64,000 nucleotides of DNA from Hypericum androsaemum (Eukaryota; Streptophyta; Magnoliopsida; Malpighiales; Hypericaceae). Location: contig OZ023180.1 in NCBI GenBank assembly GCA_963995505.1, positions 6,731,263 to 6,795,262 on the forward strand. The letters are read 5' to 3'. The notes below the pieces were generated by a model that was not told the DNA's origin, ran no database searches, and saw only the letters and a list, made by a program, of their open reading frames with translations. The position numbers and the translations under genes were made by a program. Position 1 is the first letter of the stretch. The number at the start of each line of letters is the position of its first letter. Positions 21,492 through 33,450 of this stretch are shown here, piece by piece.

Positions 21492-22978
21492 TTTTTTATA
21501 AGTAAATGTATATTACTCCTCAAAAGGATCCCAAAGAAGCTTACAACTAGGAATTACAACCCCTAATGAATTAGATAGAACCTATCAAAGTAGAACCTAC
21601 AAGATAAATACTATCTAATTTTCTTGAATACATGGAACCAAGCCAAAAAACTAACGAAACACAAATTCCACAAAGGAAGGTCAAAAACCAACCAAACACC
21701 TATCGAAAAAGTTAAGGGGATCAAAAGACCAAGAGTGAGAATACCCACTGGCTGCCTCCTTAATTGAGCAGAGGATAAAAGAGGCTTCCTCCTCCTAAGA
21801 AAAATCTGCAACAATAGCAAGACACCACGCCTCGACTGAAAGCTCTTCGTGGAGAGCATCCTCATTAGAATCCATACTCGCCAAAATTGAGGGGAGGCAA
21901 AGCTATAACTCTGGTTTCGAAGGTTTGACCTTCAGTTTTGGAATCAAAGTTTACAAGAGAGCGACAGCTTTACTGGTCTATTTTCTAACACGGTTGCTAG
22001 AACGGATCGAAGTCATCTAAGAAAAATGACTCACTTTAACCTTCTTGACCACCCGGACAGCAGTGATGGACTCTGACGATGCAGAAATAGGTCGTTGCAC
22101 CTTGACAGAGGCCGAAGCATCCACAGATAAAAGGAACTTCTCCATCCAATCAGCATCTGCACCAAAAGGGGGCACAAACAACTCCTCTAGCCAACCACCA
22201 TCGTCCTTGACAGTAGCCAAGGAGTGCACAAGCCCCCGACTAGGCCCTGAGCAGTCTGCTGCATCACCCCTTCCAAAACCTACGCAGTTACAACAACACC
22301 AACCTCGAAACCAGGCCCCTGCATAAAACCATCAGAGAAGGCAGCAAGAGGTTGCTGAAGAATAGGGACAGGAGCCATAACCAGCACAGCAACAGTAGGA
22401 GGCTGCGTCACTGCACAAAAATCAAACCCTACAGCAGAAATCGGGATGGCAGTGCCGAAACCACCAACAGAGAAGGAGAGGACCTCATCGACAGCACCTC
22501 AATCTCCACAAATAGGCTCTAACATAACACCAACTGCACAAAGAGGCCACCTCATCGACCAATTGTAACCATCAACCATCCTAAGAGCACCATCAACCAA
22601 GGCAGCAGAAGGCACCACCAAACCAACCGCATGAGGGATCGAGGATGGCGAAGCAACAGAGGGCGCAACATGTAGACCAAACAGTGGCAGCAACAGGCGA
22701 AACACACTGGGCGGAATAACCAACAGTAGCACGCAAGAGATTTTTTCACATTACCTTGAAGAAAGGCTTCAAAAGGATTACCCTATTCTGCGTAGCCTCA
22801 GTCAAGCACGTGAGCCCCGTATCGAGAAGTGATTTCGTCGCGCTGCAGAACAGCCAATCATCTAGAAGTGCTTCGCGAGTAATCACCACAGGATCCTCCA
22901 AGCGCACCGCGATGAAAGGAGGGCGAGCATGGGGCTGACACCAAGGAGGGCGAACCTAAAATTGTTATCTAAAAAAAA
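21492..22978 (-). mobile_element. Short LINE derivative with 17-bp target duplication
   Basis: The sequence TTGAGGTATCTATAACT flanks the element at 21475-21491 and 22979-22995, an exact 17-bp target duplication typical of L1-type insertion. On the minus strand it contains decayed coding sequence and ends in a poly-A tail, seen as a T-run from 21492. The minus 3' end resembles that of the LINE at 8848. Oddly, the opposite end is also an A-run on the plus strand (22971-22978). No RT or endonuclease is visible, so at 1.5 kb it is an internally deleted copy. Confidence 0.6.
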
Positions 22979-22995
22979 TTGAGGTATCTATAACT

Positions 22996-23333
22996 AATTA
23001 ATGCATTGTTAAATATTGTCGGTCGTCCATACATGATGTAACCTTTTTTAGAAGATTAATAAAACTTATAATTATCAAAAAAATAATAAATTCTGTCGTT
23101 TCTATATACTTAATTCATTCCATCTTATGTAAGGGAGTGATTTTATTAGTCTAATATGATGTTGGATCTATTTAATTAGGATCTAGTTCTTCATGTAGAT
23201 TGTTTCAAAGACGAGTAAGTAAGGTCTATATGATTGCATTTCGATTATATATATAATGCAATTGAGTTATTTATTGGCTTTTGCTTATAGTATGTAAGAT
23301 TTATATGGTAATAACAATGTATGGATTACACCG
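22996..23333. other. AT-rich spacer between two LINE insertions
   Basis: No coding sequence or repeat was recognised. Confidence 0.4.
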
Positions 23334-23407
23334 AACCTGATTAGTCCTAGGTGCCTACGTCTCTTACGCTCTCGAGAAAAAACCCTAAACACGATTGTGA
23401 CCAAGAT

Positions 23408-24653
23408 TATGCCACCTCTGCTCGGTTCTGACGCTGGGACCCTCGCCTCCGGTGAGCCTATGGCCAAAGCATCTGGGACAACGCTGGAGACTTCTTCCCA
23501 TCTGGCACCTGAATGCTCTGAAGCCATGATCACCGATGCCCCACCACAAAGTGCCCAAGTCTCATCCCCTCCGACCCTATCGTTCAAGGATAGTCTCACC
23601 AGTGCCTTCAGCTCCAATATCTCCCTCCTATGCTCTGCCGAGCTTCTCTAGAAGGGGCTTATCAAGGTCATGCCGGTGACAGACCCGAACAACCTCCTAG
23701 CGATCGAGGTTGTGCCTAGTCTAATAAGTGAACTTGCTCCTACATAGGGCACGTGTATCACAGCCAAGCTCCTTGGCCGTTATGCCACCTTCCCAGTCAT
23801 GGAGAGACACCTCCGCTGCCTATGAAAATCGGTGGCTGCCATAGAGGTAATGGATCTCCCGAATGGATTCTATGCTGTCCGATTTTCTGCTGCGTCCGAT
23901 CTGGAAAGAGTGCTCCTAGAAGGTCCGTGGACAACAATGAGGCATTATATCACAGTCCAACGGCGGACCCCAGACTTTAACATAGAGGCGGCAGAGATAA
24001 AGATCACCACTATCTGGACAAGAATAGCGGGCCTTGATTTTATTTTCTACCATAAGTACGTGCTAGAGGCTATTGCTACAGTGATTAGGCGACCAATTAA
24101 AGTCGACGAGACCACCCTCCGTAGAACTAGAGGGTGCTACACCCGTGTATGCCTAGATCTTGACCTGAGCAAGCCACTGTAGGGAGTCCTATTGGCGAAC
24201 GGCCAGAGGCATCAGATGGAATATGAAGGCCTCCATGTGGTTTGCCTCCACTGTGGCATGTACGAACATCAGTCAGAGGTGTGCCCCTCTGTACCGAGGC
24301 AGAATGATGTGCCACCGCCAATGACTACCCCAAGTCTGATGCAATCCCAGCTTACCTCGCCCATGTCGCTCTCCTCAAGCTCCCAACTGGGTGGCTTACA
24401 AGAGCGACCTGTTGACCAACCCTGAGGGGAATCTTGGACCTTCGATGATAGTCGGCCAGTTTACCTCCTTTACTTACTTAAAGTCCTTAAAAACTGGCGG
24501 GTCTTTGGTGTCAAACATTATGGCGGCAAGAGGTGCTGCAACGGGTCTCTCTGGCTGGAGCTCTAAAAAAGAAAGAACTTTGGGTTTAACGGTCAACCCC
24601 AAAATTCCCGCGTCTGGGAAAATTTTTGGAAAGAGGCAATCACGTGGGCCACC

Positions 24654-24694
<41 letters not shown>

Positions 24695-25063
24695 TGATCC
24701 TAAAAATCCTCCTAGAAATGGGCCCCGGATCTCTCCAGCGAATTCCACAGTCCATAACTCAAGCGAACCTGCCCTAACTACTCGCACAAGCCCAACCAGT
24801 AGTGGGCTAGCCCCTATGCCCAACCCAACTTCCTCAACCCATACAGCTTACAACTTAGGCTCTATTAAGGCAGCCCATGTGGACATGCAGTGCACCAAAG
24901 CCCAGGCCTCTGTGCCCACTCCAAAGCCCGCATCCCAAGCCACTAACTCAATTTTTTCTAGGTTTGAAAAGTCCATCGATCTAAATCATGTTTCACAGAT
25001 TGCAGGTTTCCCTTCAAAGCCCAAGGTGGCCCAAAAATGGAGCGGGAAGGCCAAGGCCCAGTA
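23408..25063 (+). pseudogene. LINE ORF1 (gag-like, DUF4283 plus zinc knuckle)
   Basis: It begins MPPLLGSDAG at 23409. The core at about 23830-24180 (VMDLPNGFYAVRF; LEGPWTTMRHYITVQRR; TIWTRIAGLDFIFYHK) is the DUF4283-like domain common at the start of plant L1 ORF1. It is followed by CLHCGMYEHQSEVCP (near 24245-24290), a CCHC-type knuckle. In-frame stops lie near 23650, 23745, 23823 and 24181. The remainder is proline- and serine-rich and contains the poly-C run. Confidence 0.75.
24655..24693 (+). repeat. Homopolymer run of 39 cytosines
   Basis: An uninterrupted C run inside LINE ORF1, flanked by GTGGGCCACCT and GTGATCC. It could form an i-motif (C strand) or G-quadruplex (G strand) and is prone to length error, so the exact count may be an assembly artefact. 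Confidence 0.9.
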
Positions 25064-25204
25064 GACCATACCCATTTCCCAGCGGGCCAACTATTACCTC
25101 GAATCGGATAGTGGCAAAGAAGTGGATCTTCGAACATTCATGTGACCTGGCTCCCCCTAGTTATTTGTCTCCCTCTCTCTCAATTTTATTTATAGATTTC
25201 TGTT

Positions 25205-28200
25205 ATGTCGGATACTTCTATCCTATTTCGGAACTGCTGCAGAGCGGGCAGCCCTCGCTTCTTGCAAGATGCTCGCATCTTCCTGAATCAGTACAGACCT
25301 GTTGTCCTTGTCATTCTCGAACCTCAAATCTCGAGAGCTAAGGTTGATACAGTTTTCCAATACCTAAGCTTCTCGAATGTTGTTCGTGTCGAGGCGACGG
25401 GAAATTGTGGCAGGATTTGGCTCCTCTGGACCACCCCTACAGCTCAATTATCTGTCCCGGTAAAGGATGATCAGATTATTCATGCAGAAGTGCGATCCTC
25501 TCATACGGCTTTCCAGCTCAGTGCAATTTAAGTTAGCCCCAGGCCTACGGAACGGCGAGGATTATGGAGCCGACCCACAACACTAAGCTCTACCATAACA
25601 GGGCCCTGGGTTCTGGGTGGAGACTTCAATGACATCACGTCATTGGAGGAGTGTCAAGGTAGCTCTGAAACCCTCACGGACCATGACATGCACTTTGCAG
25701 AGGATATTGACACACTCGACCTTATTGATGTTAGATGCATAGGCCCGAGGTTTACCTGGTCTCGTAGTCGGGAGACCTCCACCCGGGTATCCAAGAATCT
25801 GGACCGAGTGTTGTGCAATAGAGAATAGTGCCTGGGATGGCCAGAGGTGATAGTGAGGCATCTCCTACCCCTGGCATCGGATCACTCTCCTATCCTTCTC
25901 GATCTCCAACCGAGAGAAGACGGGAATATGAGAGAGAGACCGTTCCACTTTTAGGTTGCCTGGCTTCTCCATGCTAACTTTCTAGCCTTCCTCGACTCCA
26001 GTGGCCTAGGACTTCTACCGCTAGTAGATCCTTGGAGGCCCTCACCCCGGCTCTACGATAGTGGAACCGTAAGGTGTTTGGTCATATCCCTCGTTGCAAG
26101 GATAGATGCATGGCCAGTCTCAGTGGGGTCCAAGAATCTTTAAAGGTTTGGACTATGATGGGGTTCCTCTATCTGAAGGGTAAGCTGCACTTGAAGCTCG
26201 ACAGCATCCTAAATTAGGAGGCTCTACTCTGGATATAAAAGTCCAGGGAGGACTGGATAGCGGATGGGGACCGCAACACTCATTTTTTTCCATGCCTCGA
26301 CCATTATGCATCATTATGGAAACTGAGTACGTAGCCTTCTATCCCCCTCTAGCAACTGGATCTATGATCAGGACTCCTTCTGCACTATGGCTACGGACCA
26401 CTTCCAAAGGCTGTACTCTGAGGAGGACCTCAGCAGATCGACATTTCTGTATAAGAATAGTTTCCCAACTCTGAATACTGGTCGGCTTATGGGTCTAAAC
26501 GACCCCACTACCCGTGCAAAGGTCTAGGATGGTTTATTCCAGATGGGCCCGTATAAGGCCCCAGGGGAGGACAGCTATCAGGCTATCTTTTTTCAGAGAT
26601 GTTGGGTGGTGCTTGGCGACTCAGTTTGTACTCAGGTCCAGGAGTTCTTCCATAGTGGTCGACTCCCACCTCACTTGAACATAACACTGATCATGCTGAT
26701 TCCAAAAATCCCCACACCCGAGACGATTCATTCGATTGCTCATAAGGGTGGAAGAACTGGTTGGATGGTCATCAAGCTTAATCTAGAGAAAGCTTATAAC
26801 CGCCTCAGCTGGGACTTCCTCTGTGAGACGCTTACTCTAATCGACCTTCTGACCACCTTTATTGGCTGGATCATGGAGTGTGTCAGGACTACCTCGATGC
26901 GAATTCTCTAAATGGTAGGAAGACTGCTACTTTTCCCCAATCTCAGGAGATCCACCAGGGTGACCCTATCTCCCCCTACCTTTTTTTCTCTGCATGTAAC
27001 GTCTCTTTCAGGCCATAAAGCAACTTGTACAGGAGGGCAGATGGGCATCCGTCAGGTTGACACATCGTGCCCCCCTCTTTCTCATCTAATATTTGCTGAT
27101 GACCTGATCCTCATATGCGAGGCTACAATCCACCAAGAAGTCAAAGTACGTGACCTTCTGGCGACCTTCTGTGACTATTCGGGGTAGCGTGTTAGCCTGC
27201 CCAAGTCCAAGTTTATGGTCTCCCAGAATGTCCACCAGGAGCTTGCTAACTACCTCAGCGATGTGATGAGTATTACTTTGACCCAGAGTTAGGACAGTAT
27301 CTTAAGATACCGACTGACCTTCGCAGAGGATGTTGTCAGACCTACCATTATATTCTAGAGAGATTTCAGAGTAAGATGGCTGGCTGAAAGGCGAGGAGAA
27401 TGAGCAGAGCGGGTCGCGTGACGCTTGCCTATTTGGTCCAGTCCTCTATCATAGCGAATGTGATGCAGTCAGATCTTCTTCCTCCACCGGTGTGCTCGGA
27501 TATGGATAATTACATTAGAAACTTTATCTGGGGTAACCACCAGGATTCAGACCGCAAGCAGATGCATCAGATAGGTTGAGCCATCCTCTGCCTCCCCAAG
27601 GAGGTAGGTGGGCTCGGCCTCCAACCAATGCAGAAGGTTAATATGATATCTTTTGCCAAGCTGCCTTGGTGATTTATTCAGTCTCAGGACTCCCTTTGGG
27701 CGCATATCCTGGGGGCCAAGTATGGCGGGGATGGCACTGGTCTTGATTTACTCCAGCCAAAGTCTGACTCATCTGCTACCTAGCAGAGGCCTCTACCAAA
27801 ATTTGGGCAACAGACTTTAGACTTCATTCTGGGATGACCTGTGGCTCTCCCCATCCCCTCTCCAGAACCACCTCCTTAGAGATCTTCTTGCTGAGGAGGG
27901 CGGTCGGCGGGTGGCAGAGTACTGGTCGCTGGGGAGTGGGTGGGATACTTCTCAGCTGGAGGCATTCCTGCCAACTCATCTTCTTAGCACTTTGACATCG
28001 GCTTTTTTGTAGGATTCACCAGGTTGGCAGGACACGATATCCTAGAACCTCACCCAGGATGGACGCTTCTCCACCCGTTCCCTTTACGGAGCGCTATGCA
28101 GGAAAGGGGAGATGTCACCAGCTAACTCAGTCTGAAGCTGGATATGGACCTTACGAGCACCAGAGCGCATTCATCTATTCACCTGGCTCTTTTGCCATGA

Positions 28201-29100
28201 CAGGTTGATGACAAATGAAGAACGAGCACGGCGGCACCTCACGGATGATAGTATGTGTCCTAGATGTCACAAGTTTTTTGAGTCTCTGATGCATATGTCT
28301 CATGATTATAGATTTTCTATGGCGGTATGGGCGGCCCTCCTTCCACGGCCTCCCAGGGCTTTCTACACAGAGGCTGACCCACTCAGATGGCTCTGAGCCA
28401 ACATCTCGGCCACCACTATCCCTACTACGAGACCTTCGTGGGCGACGACCTTTGTGACAGGGTGCTTGTGGCTTTGGCGGTGGCGATGCGACTCTGCCTT
28501 TCGATCTGGCACTATCTTGGGGCACCACCCCCCCCCCCCCTCCCTCATCATAGCACAAGCATAGGAGTTTGCTTATTTCCTATCAGGCCGGATTACTCTA
28601 CTTCTCCCACGTTGCGAGATCCTGGTATCTTGGCAGCGTCCTGCGGAGGGCTTCGTCAAGCTCAATACATATGGAGCTTCGATGGGCAACCCAGGATCTA
28701 CGAGTGCTGCTGGAGTCATACGCAATTCGGGTGGGTTTTGGGTTTGTGATTTTGTCAAAGGCATTGGTAGCTGTACTTCCTTGGCTGAGGAGCTTTGGGT
28801 CATAGTGCTAGGGCTCAAGCTGATGTGGGAGAGGGACTTCCTGAGGGTCCAAGTGGAGGTAGATTCATCCCTGGTCATCTTATGTGTTGGACAAGACATG
28901 GACCGAGCTCACCCCCTGCCGACCTTGATCCTCAGAGCGAAGGAGCTACTGGTGAGAGATTGGGAGATCGACGTCTAGCATACCTGGCGGGAGGGTAACC
29001 GAGTTGCAGATGCACTCTCCGAGCATGCGCTGGAGACTTTTTATGATCTTTTTGTTTCTGGTGTACCTTTCGACTGTTATTTTGAGATGTACTTAGACGA
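25205..29100 (+). pseudogene. LINE ORF2 (endonuclease, reverse transcriptase, RNase H)
   Basis: The endonuclease begins FRNCCRAGSPRFLQDAR with later GGDFNDIT (about 25616) and ASDHSPILLDL (about 25876), the Asp and His motifs of apurinic-type endonucleases. RT has YKAPGEDSYQAIFFQRCW (about 26550), LNLEKAYNRLSWDF (about 26780) and the catalytic FADDLILI near 27092. A zinc-binding domain (about 28140-28360) is followed by RNase H (FVKLNTYGASMGNPG, then SAAGVIRNSGGFWV, about 28655-28745). Multiple stops and frameshifts break it. Confidence 0.8.
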
Positions 29101-29442
29101 TCTGCGGGGTGTTAGCCTACCTTGCTGTACCCGCATGGCCAATGATGAGATGAGAGGATCAGACTTAGTGGTATTTATGTCAAGGCGGGTCGCCATGACC
29201 TTGCCGTGGTACTTTTTCCCTACCGATGATGCGAGTTTTTCTAATAAATTTTTACCGCCGGAGGATTTTACTGAAGCCGGCGACTGCAACCTCGAAAGAG
29301 GGGATATCGACACTGAGGCCAATAGGTTTTCCTCTTATGCTGGTTAGCTGATTATGACCGATATATATTTATATTTATTTTACGTATTTATATAGTAACG
29401 TGAACCCACCATTTCAAAAAAAAACCTGATTAGTCCTAGGTG

Positions 29443-30014
29443 GTTTTGGCTTGCTTTCCGGAGTAACCAACCTCCGGTTCGAATATTGGTAAGAGAAATC
29501 GAACAAAGTATCGATTATTAAAAAATAGCCAATAATTTGGGTTAGAATTTGGTCACCTATTTTGTCAAACTAACTACGTTTGGACACTGTCAAGTCAGAG
29601 TTTTTTTCACTTATATTTCTGCGACAACAATTACATAAGTACATGCGAAAAGAGTTTTTCCAGTTGATTGACAGGGCATCGCTCTGTGTTACCTTCTGTC
29701 CTGGCATTCGCTAGCTCTGTAGCGACCGTCAGCCTCAACAATTTACGTTACCGGTCTTGTTGTGTGGTCCTCTCTTGAGCCAAGTACTTCCTACATAGAT
29801 GATCTTCACGTTTCATACCCAAAAAACAAGACAATTAACTACGTAACCAGGATGTATATGGTATCTACATGTTAAATTATCGACTCGTTCGTATTTGATT
29901 TAGGTGGTATCATAAAAGTTTACAAAAGTTCTCTACCAAATTTTAAGACGGTTACAAAATTTTAAATTTTGAATTCGATACCAACAATCTGAATTTGTGT
30001 TGACGTTATTAAAA
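29443..30014. other. Spacer with nothing recognised
   Basis: AT-rich and non-coding between the LINE target duplication and the repeat that hosts the MULE. No open frame, RNA gene or repeat was identified. Confidence 0.4.
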
Positions 30015-30216
30015 TCTTTCGGTGGTCTGATGGCTGGCTATGACACATCCATCGGAATTCCAAGCACAAACACCCGGATTGAATGGGAGAAGGAAAATTA
30101 GGAGACAGTGTTGTCGTTCCGTTGACAAATAATTAATGGCGTTCATTTATTTAATCAACCGTTGACGAAATTAATTAATGTATTTCATCACAACATGTTC
30201 CCAACTATTCTTGTCC
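30015..30216 (+). repeat. Left half of the dispersed repeat split by the MULE
   Basis: Matches the reverse complement of 7683-7884. It ends in ATTCTTGTCC (30207-30216), the left copy of the MULE target duplication. The repeat resumes at 41093. Confidence 0.85.
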
Positions 30217-31083
30217 GGTTTTGGATTTAGCGGGGACTACTTAGTGGATGTCCTTACGGAGGGGATTCATTCTGGGCTGTTGGATTTGATAATTATAATC
30301 ATTTATTGATCTAATGGTCCAAAATCGTTGAGAGTATTATTAGTTTTTAGCATTCAATTTGGCACCTAATCTTTCCCGCCCACCTAGAACCCTGTACCCA
30401 TGTTTTCCAAAATTAGTAGCCCTCTTCATCTTCCATTTTCGAAAAGCCCATTAATTGTGTCTGTTCCCAAAAATCTTGTCCCTTTTCTCCTGTTCTCCTC
30501 CTCCTCCAAGAGAAAGCTCTCGGCGTCTCTGAGAACAGCCGGCCGACCACATCTAACCGCGGCAACCCGTCCACATTGCTCTCTTCCCGCTGACCCTGGT
30601 AAGTTAATCACTTTCCCCCTTCCTTTCTCTTTTTGGCACAAAGGATCAGCATAAACAGAGAGAGAAAGTGCGCCGCTGTTCCATTGTGGAAAGACAGCAT
30701 CTGATTGTGTGTTCTTCTTCTCCTTCCCCTTGTTTCTGTCTTGGGTGGGTTTGGTCAGAAAACGGCCATTTTTATGTCTTTTTCTGAAGAAAAATCTCTA
30801 TACTTTGCTTTTCTTTGGCTATGATTTGATATTTCTTTTGACGGAGAGAGAGGCAATGGCAATGTAGTGGAAGGGGAAGATGGGATTGGGAATCCCCCTT
30901 CCCTTTCTCTTTTTGTCCGCCGGCCCCTTTTTTCTGCGGTGTTTTGTAGGTTGTTATTATATAGAAAGATTAACAGCAGGTAAAATTTCAACTTTGTTTT
31001 TGTTTCGTTTTCTTGTTCTGTTGTTGTTGTTATTGTTTTTTTTTGTGTTATCGAATTTATTAGCTTTTTTTAGTAGTGCAATA

Positions 31084-31497
31084 GACGAGCAGGTCACTAT
31101 GAAGCGGAAGGCTGAGGGTAGGAGGAGCGAAGACAATAAGAAGTCAGGGAAGAAGGTACTAATTACTGTCATTGCATTTGTACACGCATGTTCCAAATTT
31201 CAAAAATGTGTAAGAAGGTGGAGGAGGAATTGTTGAAATCTACTAATTATTATTTATTTGCATATCATATTTGCATTTGAAGATTAAGAAGACGAGCATG
31301 TCACTATATAGCGGAAGGCTGAGGGTAGGAGGAGCGAAGACAATAAGAAGTCAGGGAAGAAGGTACTAATTACTGTCATTGCATTTGTACACGTATGTTC
31401 CAAATTTCAAAAATGTGTAAGAAGGTAGAGGAGGAATTGTTGAAATCTACTAATTATTATTTATTTGCATATTGTATTTGCATTTGAAGATTAAGAA
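31084..31497 (+). repeat. Tandem duplication, 207-bp unit, two copies
   Basis: 31084-31290 and 31291-31497 are near-identical (starting GACGAGCAGGTCACTATG and GACGAGCATGTCACTATA). Each carries a candidate small exon with the basic peptide AEGRRSEDNKKSGKK. The first has ATG-AAG-CGG before it; the second reads ATA-TAG-CGG, which removes the start and adds a stop. Confidence 0.8.
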
Positions 31498-31599
31498 CAA
31501 GGGAGAGGAGGAAGTGTTGAAAGATGATAAGAATGCCTTTGAAAAGGAAAAGGTGCCGTAATCTCTTTTTTTGGTGTGGATTTGAGTTGATATCTATTT

Positions 31600-31860
31600 T
31601 GATCTTAATTCAATAGTGGTTTGGTTGTATTTTGATACTTGTTTGGTTGTGTTTTTTATACTGGTTTTGGTTCATGTTTTTTATACTAGTTTGGTTGTGC
31701 TTTTTATACTGATTTGGTTATGTTTTGATACTGGTTTGGTTGTGTTTTGATACTGGTTTAGTTGTGTTTTATACTGGTTTTTGTTTGTGTTTTTTATACT
31801 GGTTTGTTTGTGTTTTGATACTGGTTTGATTGTGTTTTGACATTGGTCTGAATGTTAGTT
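31600..31860 (+). repeat. 22-bp repeat array in the ULP gene, first array
   Basis: Degenerate units such as TTTTGATACTGGTTTGGTTG, spaced about 22 bp apart (some longer through T-run expansion). The core TGATAYTGGTTT is in the same direction as the gene. Confidence 0.75.
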
Positions 31861-33059
31861 GATACTTGTTTAGTTTTATTATTTAAATTATTCTTAACAA
31901 TCGTTGTTATATATTTTTGTTGTCAGACTTTGAAATTATTCTGCCAGCCTAGGAAATTAATCAGTTTGAACGAGTTCTTGAACAAAAGTTTCTGATGGTT
32001 CGAAGGTGGAACGAAGGGGTTATATAAGAATGGCTGGTTTTGGCTTTTTTTTGGAGCTGGCTGTAGATGATCCTTCTCCGGAAGACATGATGGAGGTTGT
32101 CCACTTTTGTCAGCTCGAGCAAAAGTTTTTTTGACCGAGGAACACGTTGCAAGGATTTATGGTCTTCAATTTGGTAGTCAGGATATCACTCTGAATATGA
32201 AACTGACTCCAGTGCAAAGGGAGACTTACAGATCAGAGGCTGACAGCTTGGGTTTGGCACCGTCTGATGCCAATTATATTAGAGTGAAGAATATAGAGAA
32301 TGCATTGAAAGGGAAAGGCAAAAAGGGTATAATTGATTATGATTGGGCTAAACTTTACATTCTCTACGCCTTAGGCGTCTTTCTCGTTCCTCCAACGTCA
32401 GAGGTCCTCCCATTGAAATACTGGTATTATGTTAATCAACTATCCCAGGTGTCAAGGTATAAGTGGTGCAAATTTGTTGCTGATAAGATGAATGAAGAGT
32501 TAGGCAGATGTTTGAAGTGTTTCAAAACTAGCACACTCATCAAGATTGGCTGTAATGCTCATGCTTTGTTGAATTATTTCAAAACATTCAATAGTAAGAA
32601 GATTTCTCCTGTTTCTTCCACCACCACTAGTGCATCCCATTTCCAGAATATGCCTTTGTCCCAGGTATTTCATAATATTTTTTTCTGTTTGAAACAAATT
32701 TAAGATATGTACGTTGATCTAATTATGGTGTTTGTTCTTTGCCTAAAACAATGTAGCTTTGTGCATGTCATTACAAGCTTATCCAGGAGCGAGATAATTT
32801 AGATGCTCAGTGGAAAGCTGTAGATGGATCTATTAATATGGTGAAGTTACTTATCGACGATAGACAGACTACAGAGAAAGGAAGTAGGGTGGTAGGAGAT
32901 GGTGTTGTTGAAGATGGTGATGAGAAAAAGGAGGAGAACGATGAGAAGGAAGATGTTGCTGTGAGTGTCCCTCTTTATCTTAGACGTTCTTATTTTTCAT
33001 TATTTTGGTTGGATATATTTTGCATTAAAAATGGTATTTGGTTTGCATTCGAGGCTATA

Positions 33060-33450
33060 TTTGTTTACATTCGAGGCGATATTGTTTTGCATTAGAGTTG
33101 ATATTGATTTTCATTCGAGTTGATATTGTTTTGTATTCGAGGCAATATTGGTTTGCATTAGAGTTGATATTGGTTTGCATCCAAGGTGATATTGGTTTGC
33201 ATTAGGGTTGATATTGGTTTGCGTCCAGGATGATATTGGTTTGCATTAGAGTTGATATTGATTTTCATTCAAGTTGATATTGTTTTGCATTCGAGGCAAT
33301 ATTGGTTTGCATTAGAGTTGATATTGGTTTGCATCCAAGGTGATATTGGTTTGCATTAGGGTTGATATTGGTTTACGTCCAAGATGATATTGGTTTGCAT
33401 TGGAGTTGATATTGTTTCGCGTCCAAGGTGATATTGATTTTGCATTCAAC
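33060..33450 (+). repeat. 22-23-bp repeat array in the ULP gene, second array
   Basis: About 17 units alternating GTTGATATTGGTTTGCATTA and GTGATATTGGTTTGCATCC types, giving a higher-order pattern. The core TGATATTGGTTT is in gene-sense direction. A looser array continues at about 34525-34640. Confidence 0.85.

Larger units (their letters stand above)
23354..29422 (+). mobile_element. Near full-length L1-type LINE with target duplication
   Basis: ACCTGATTAGTCCTAGGTG lies immediately before the element (23335-23353) and again after its A-tail (29424-29442), a 19-20 bp target duplication. The 6.07-kb body has the order expected of plant L1: ORF1 with DUF4283-like and CCHC domains, then endonuclease, reverse transcriptase, zinc-binding domain and RNase H. 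Many in-frame stops show it is inactive. A 39-base C run interrupts ORF1, and a 13-base C run lies at 28528-28540. Confidence 0.85.

Noticed and set aside
22045..22326. 93-codon plus-strand frame as a gene
   Set aside because: It lies antisense within a short LINE derivative flanked by a target duplication and has no recognisable motif.
24474..24823. Open frames with long Gly or Pro runs
   Set aside because: They are translations of the 39-base C run in a dead LINE.
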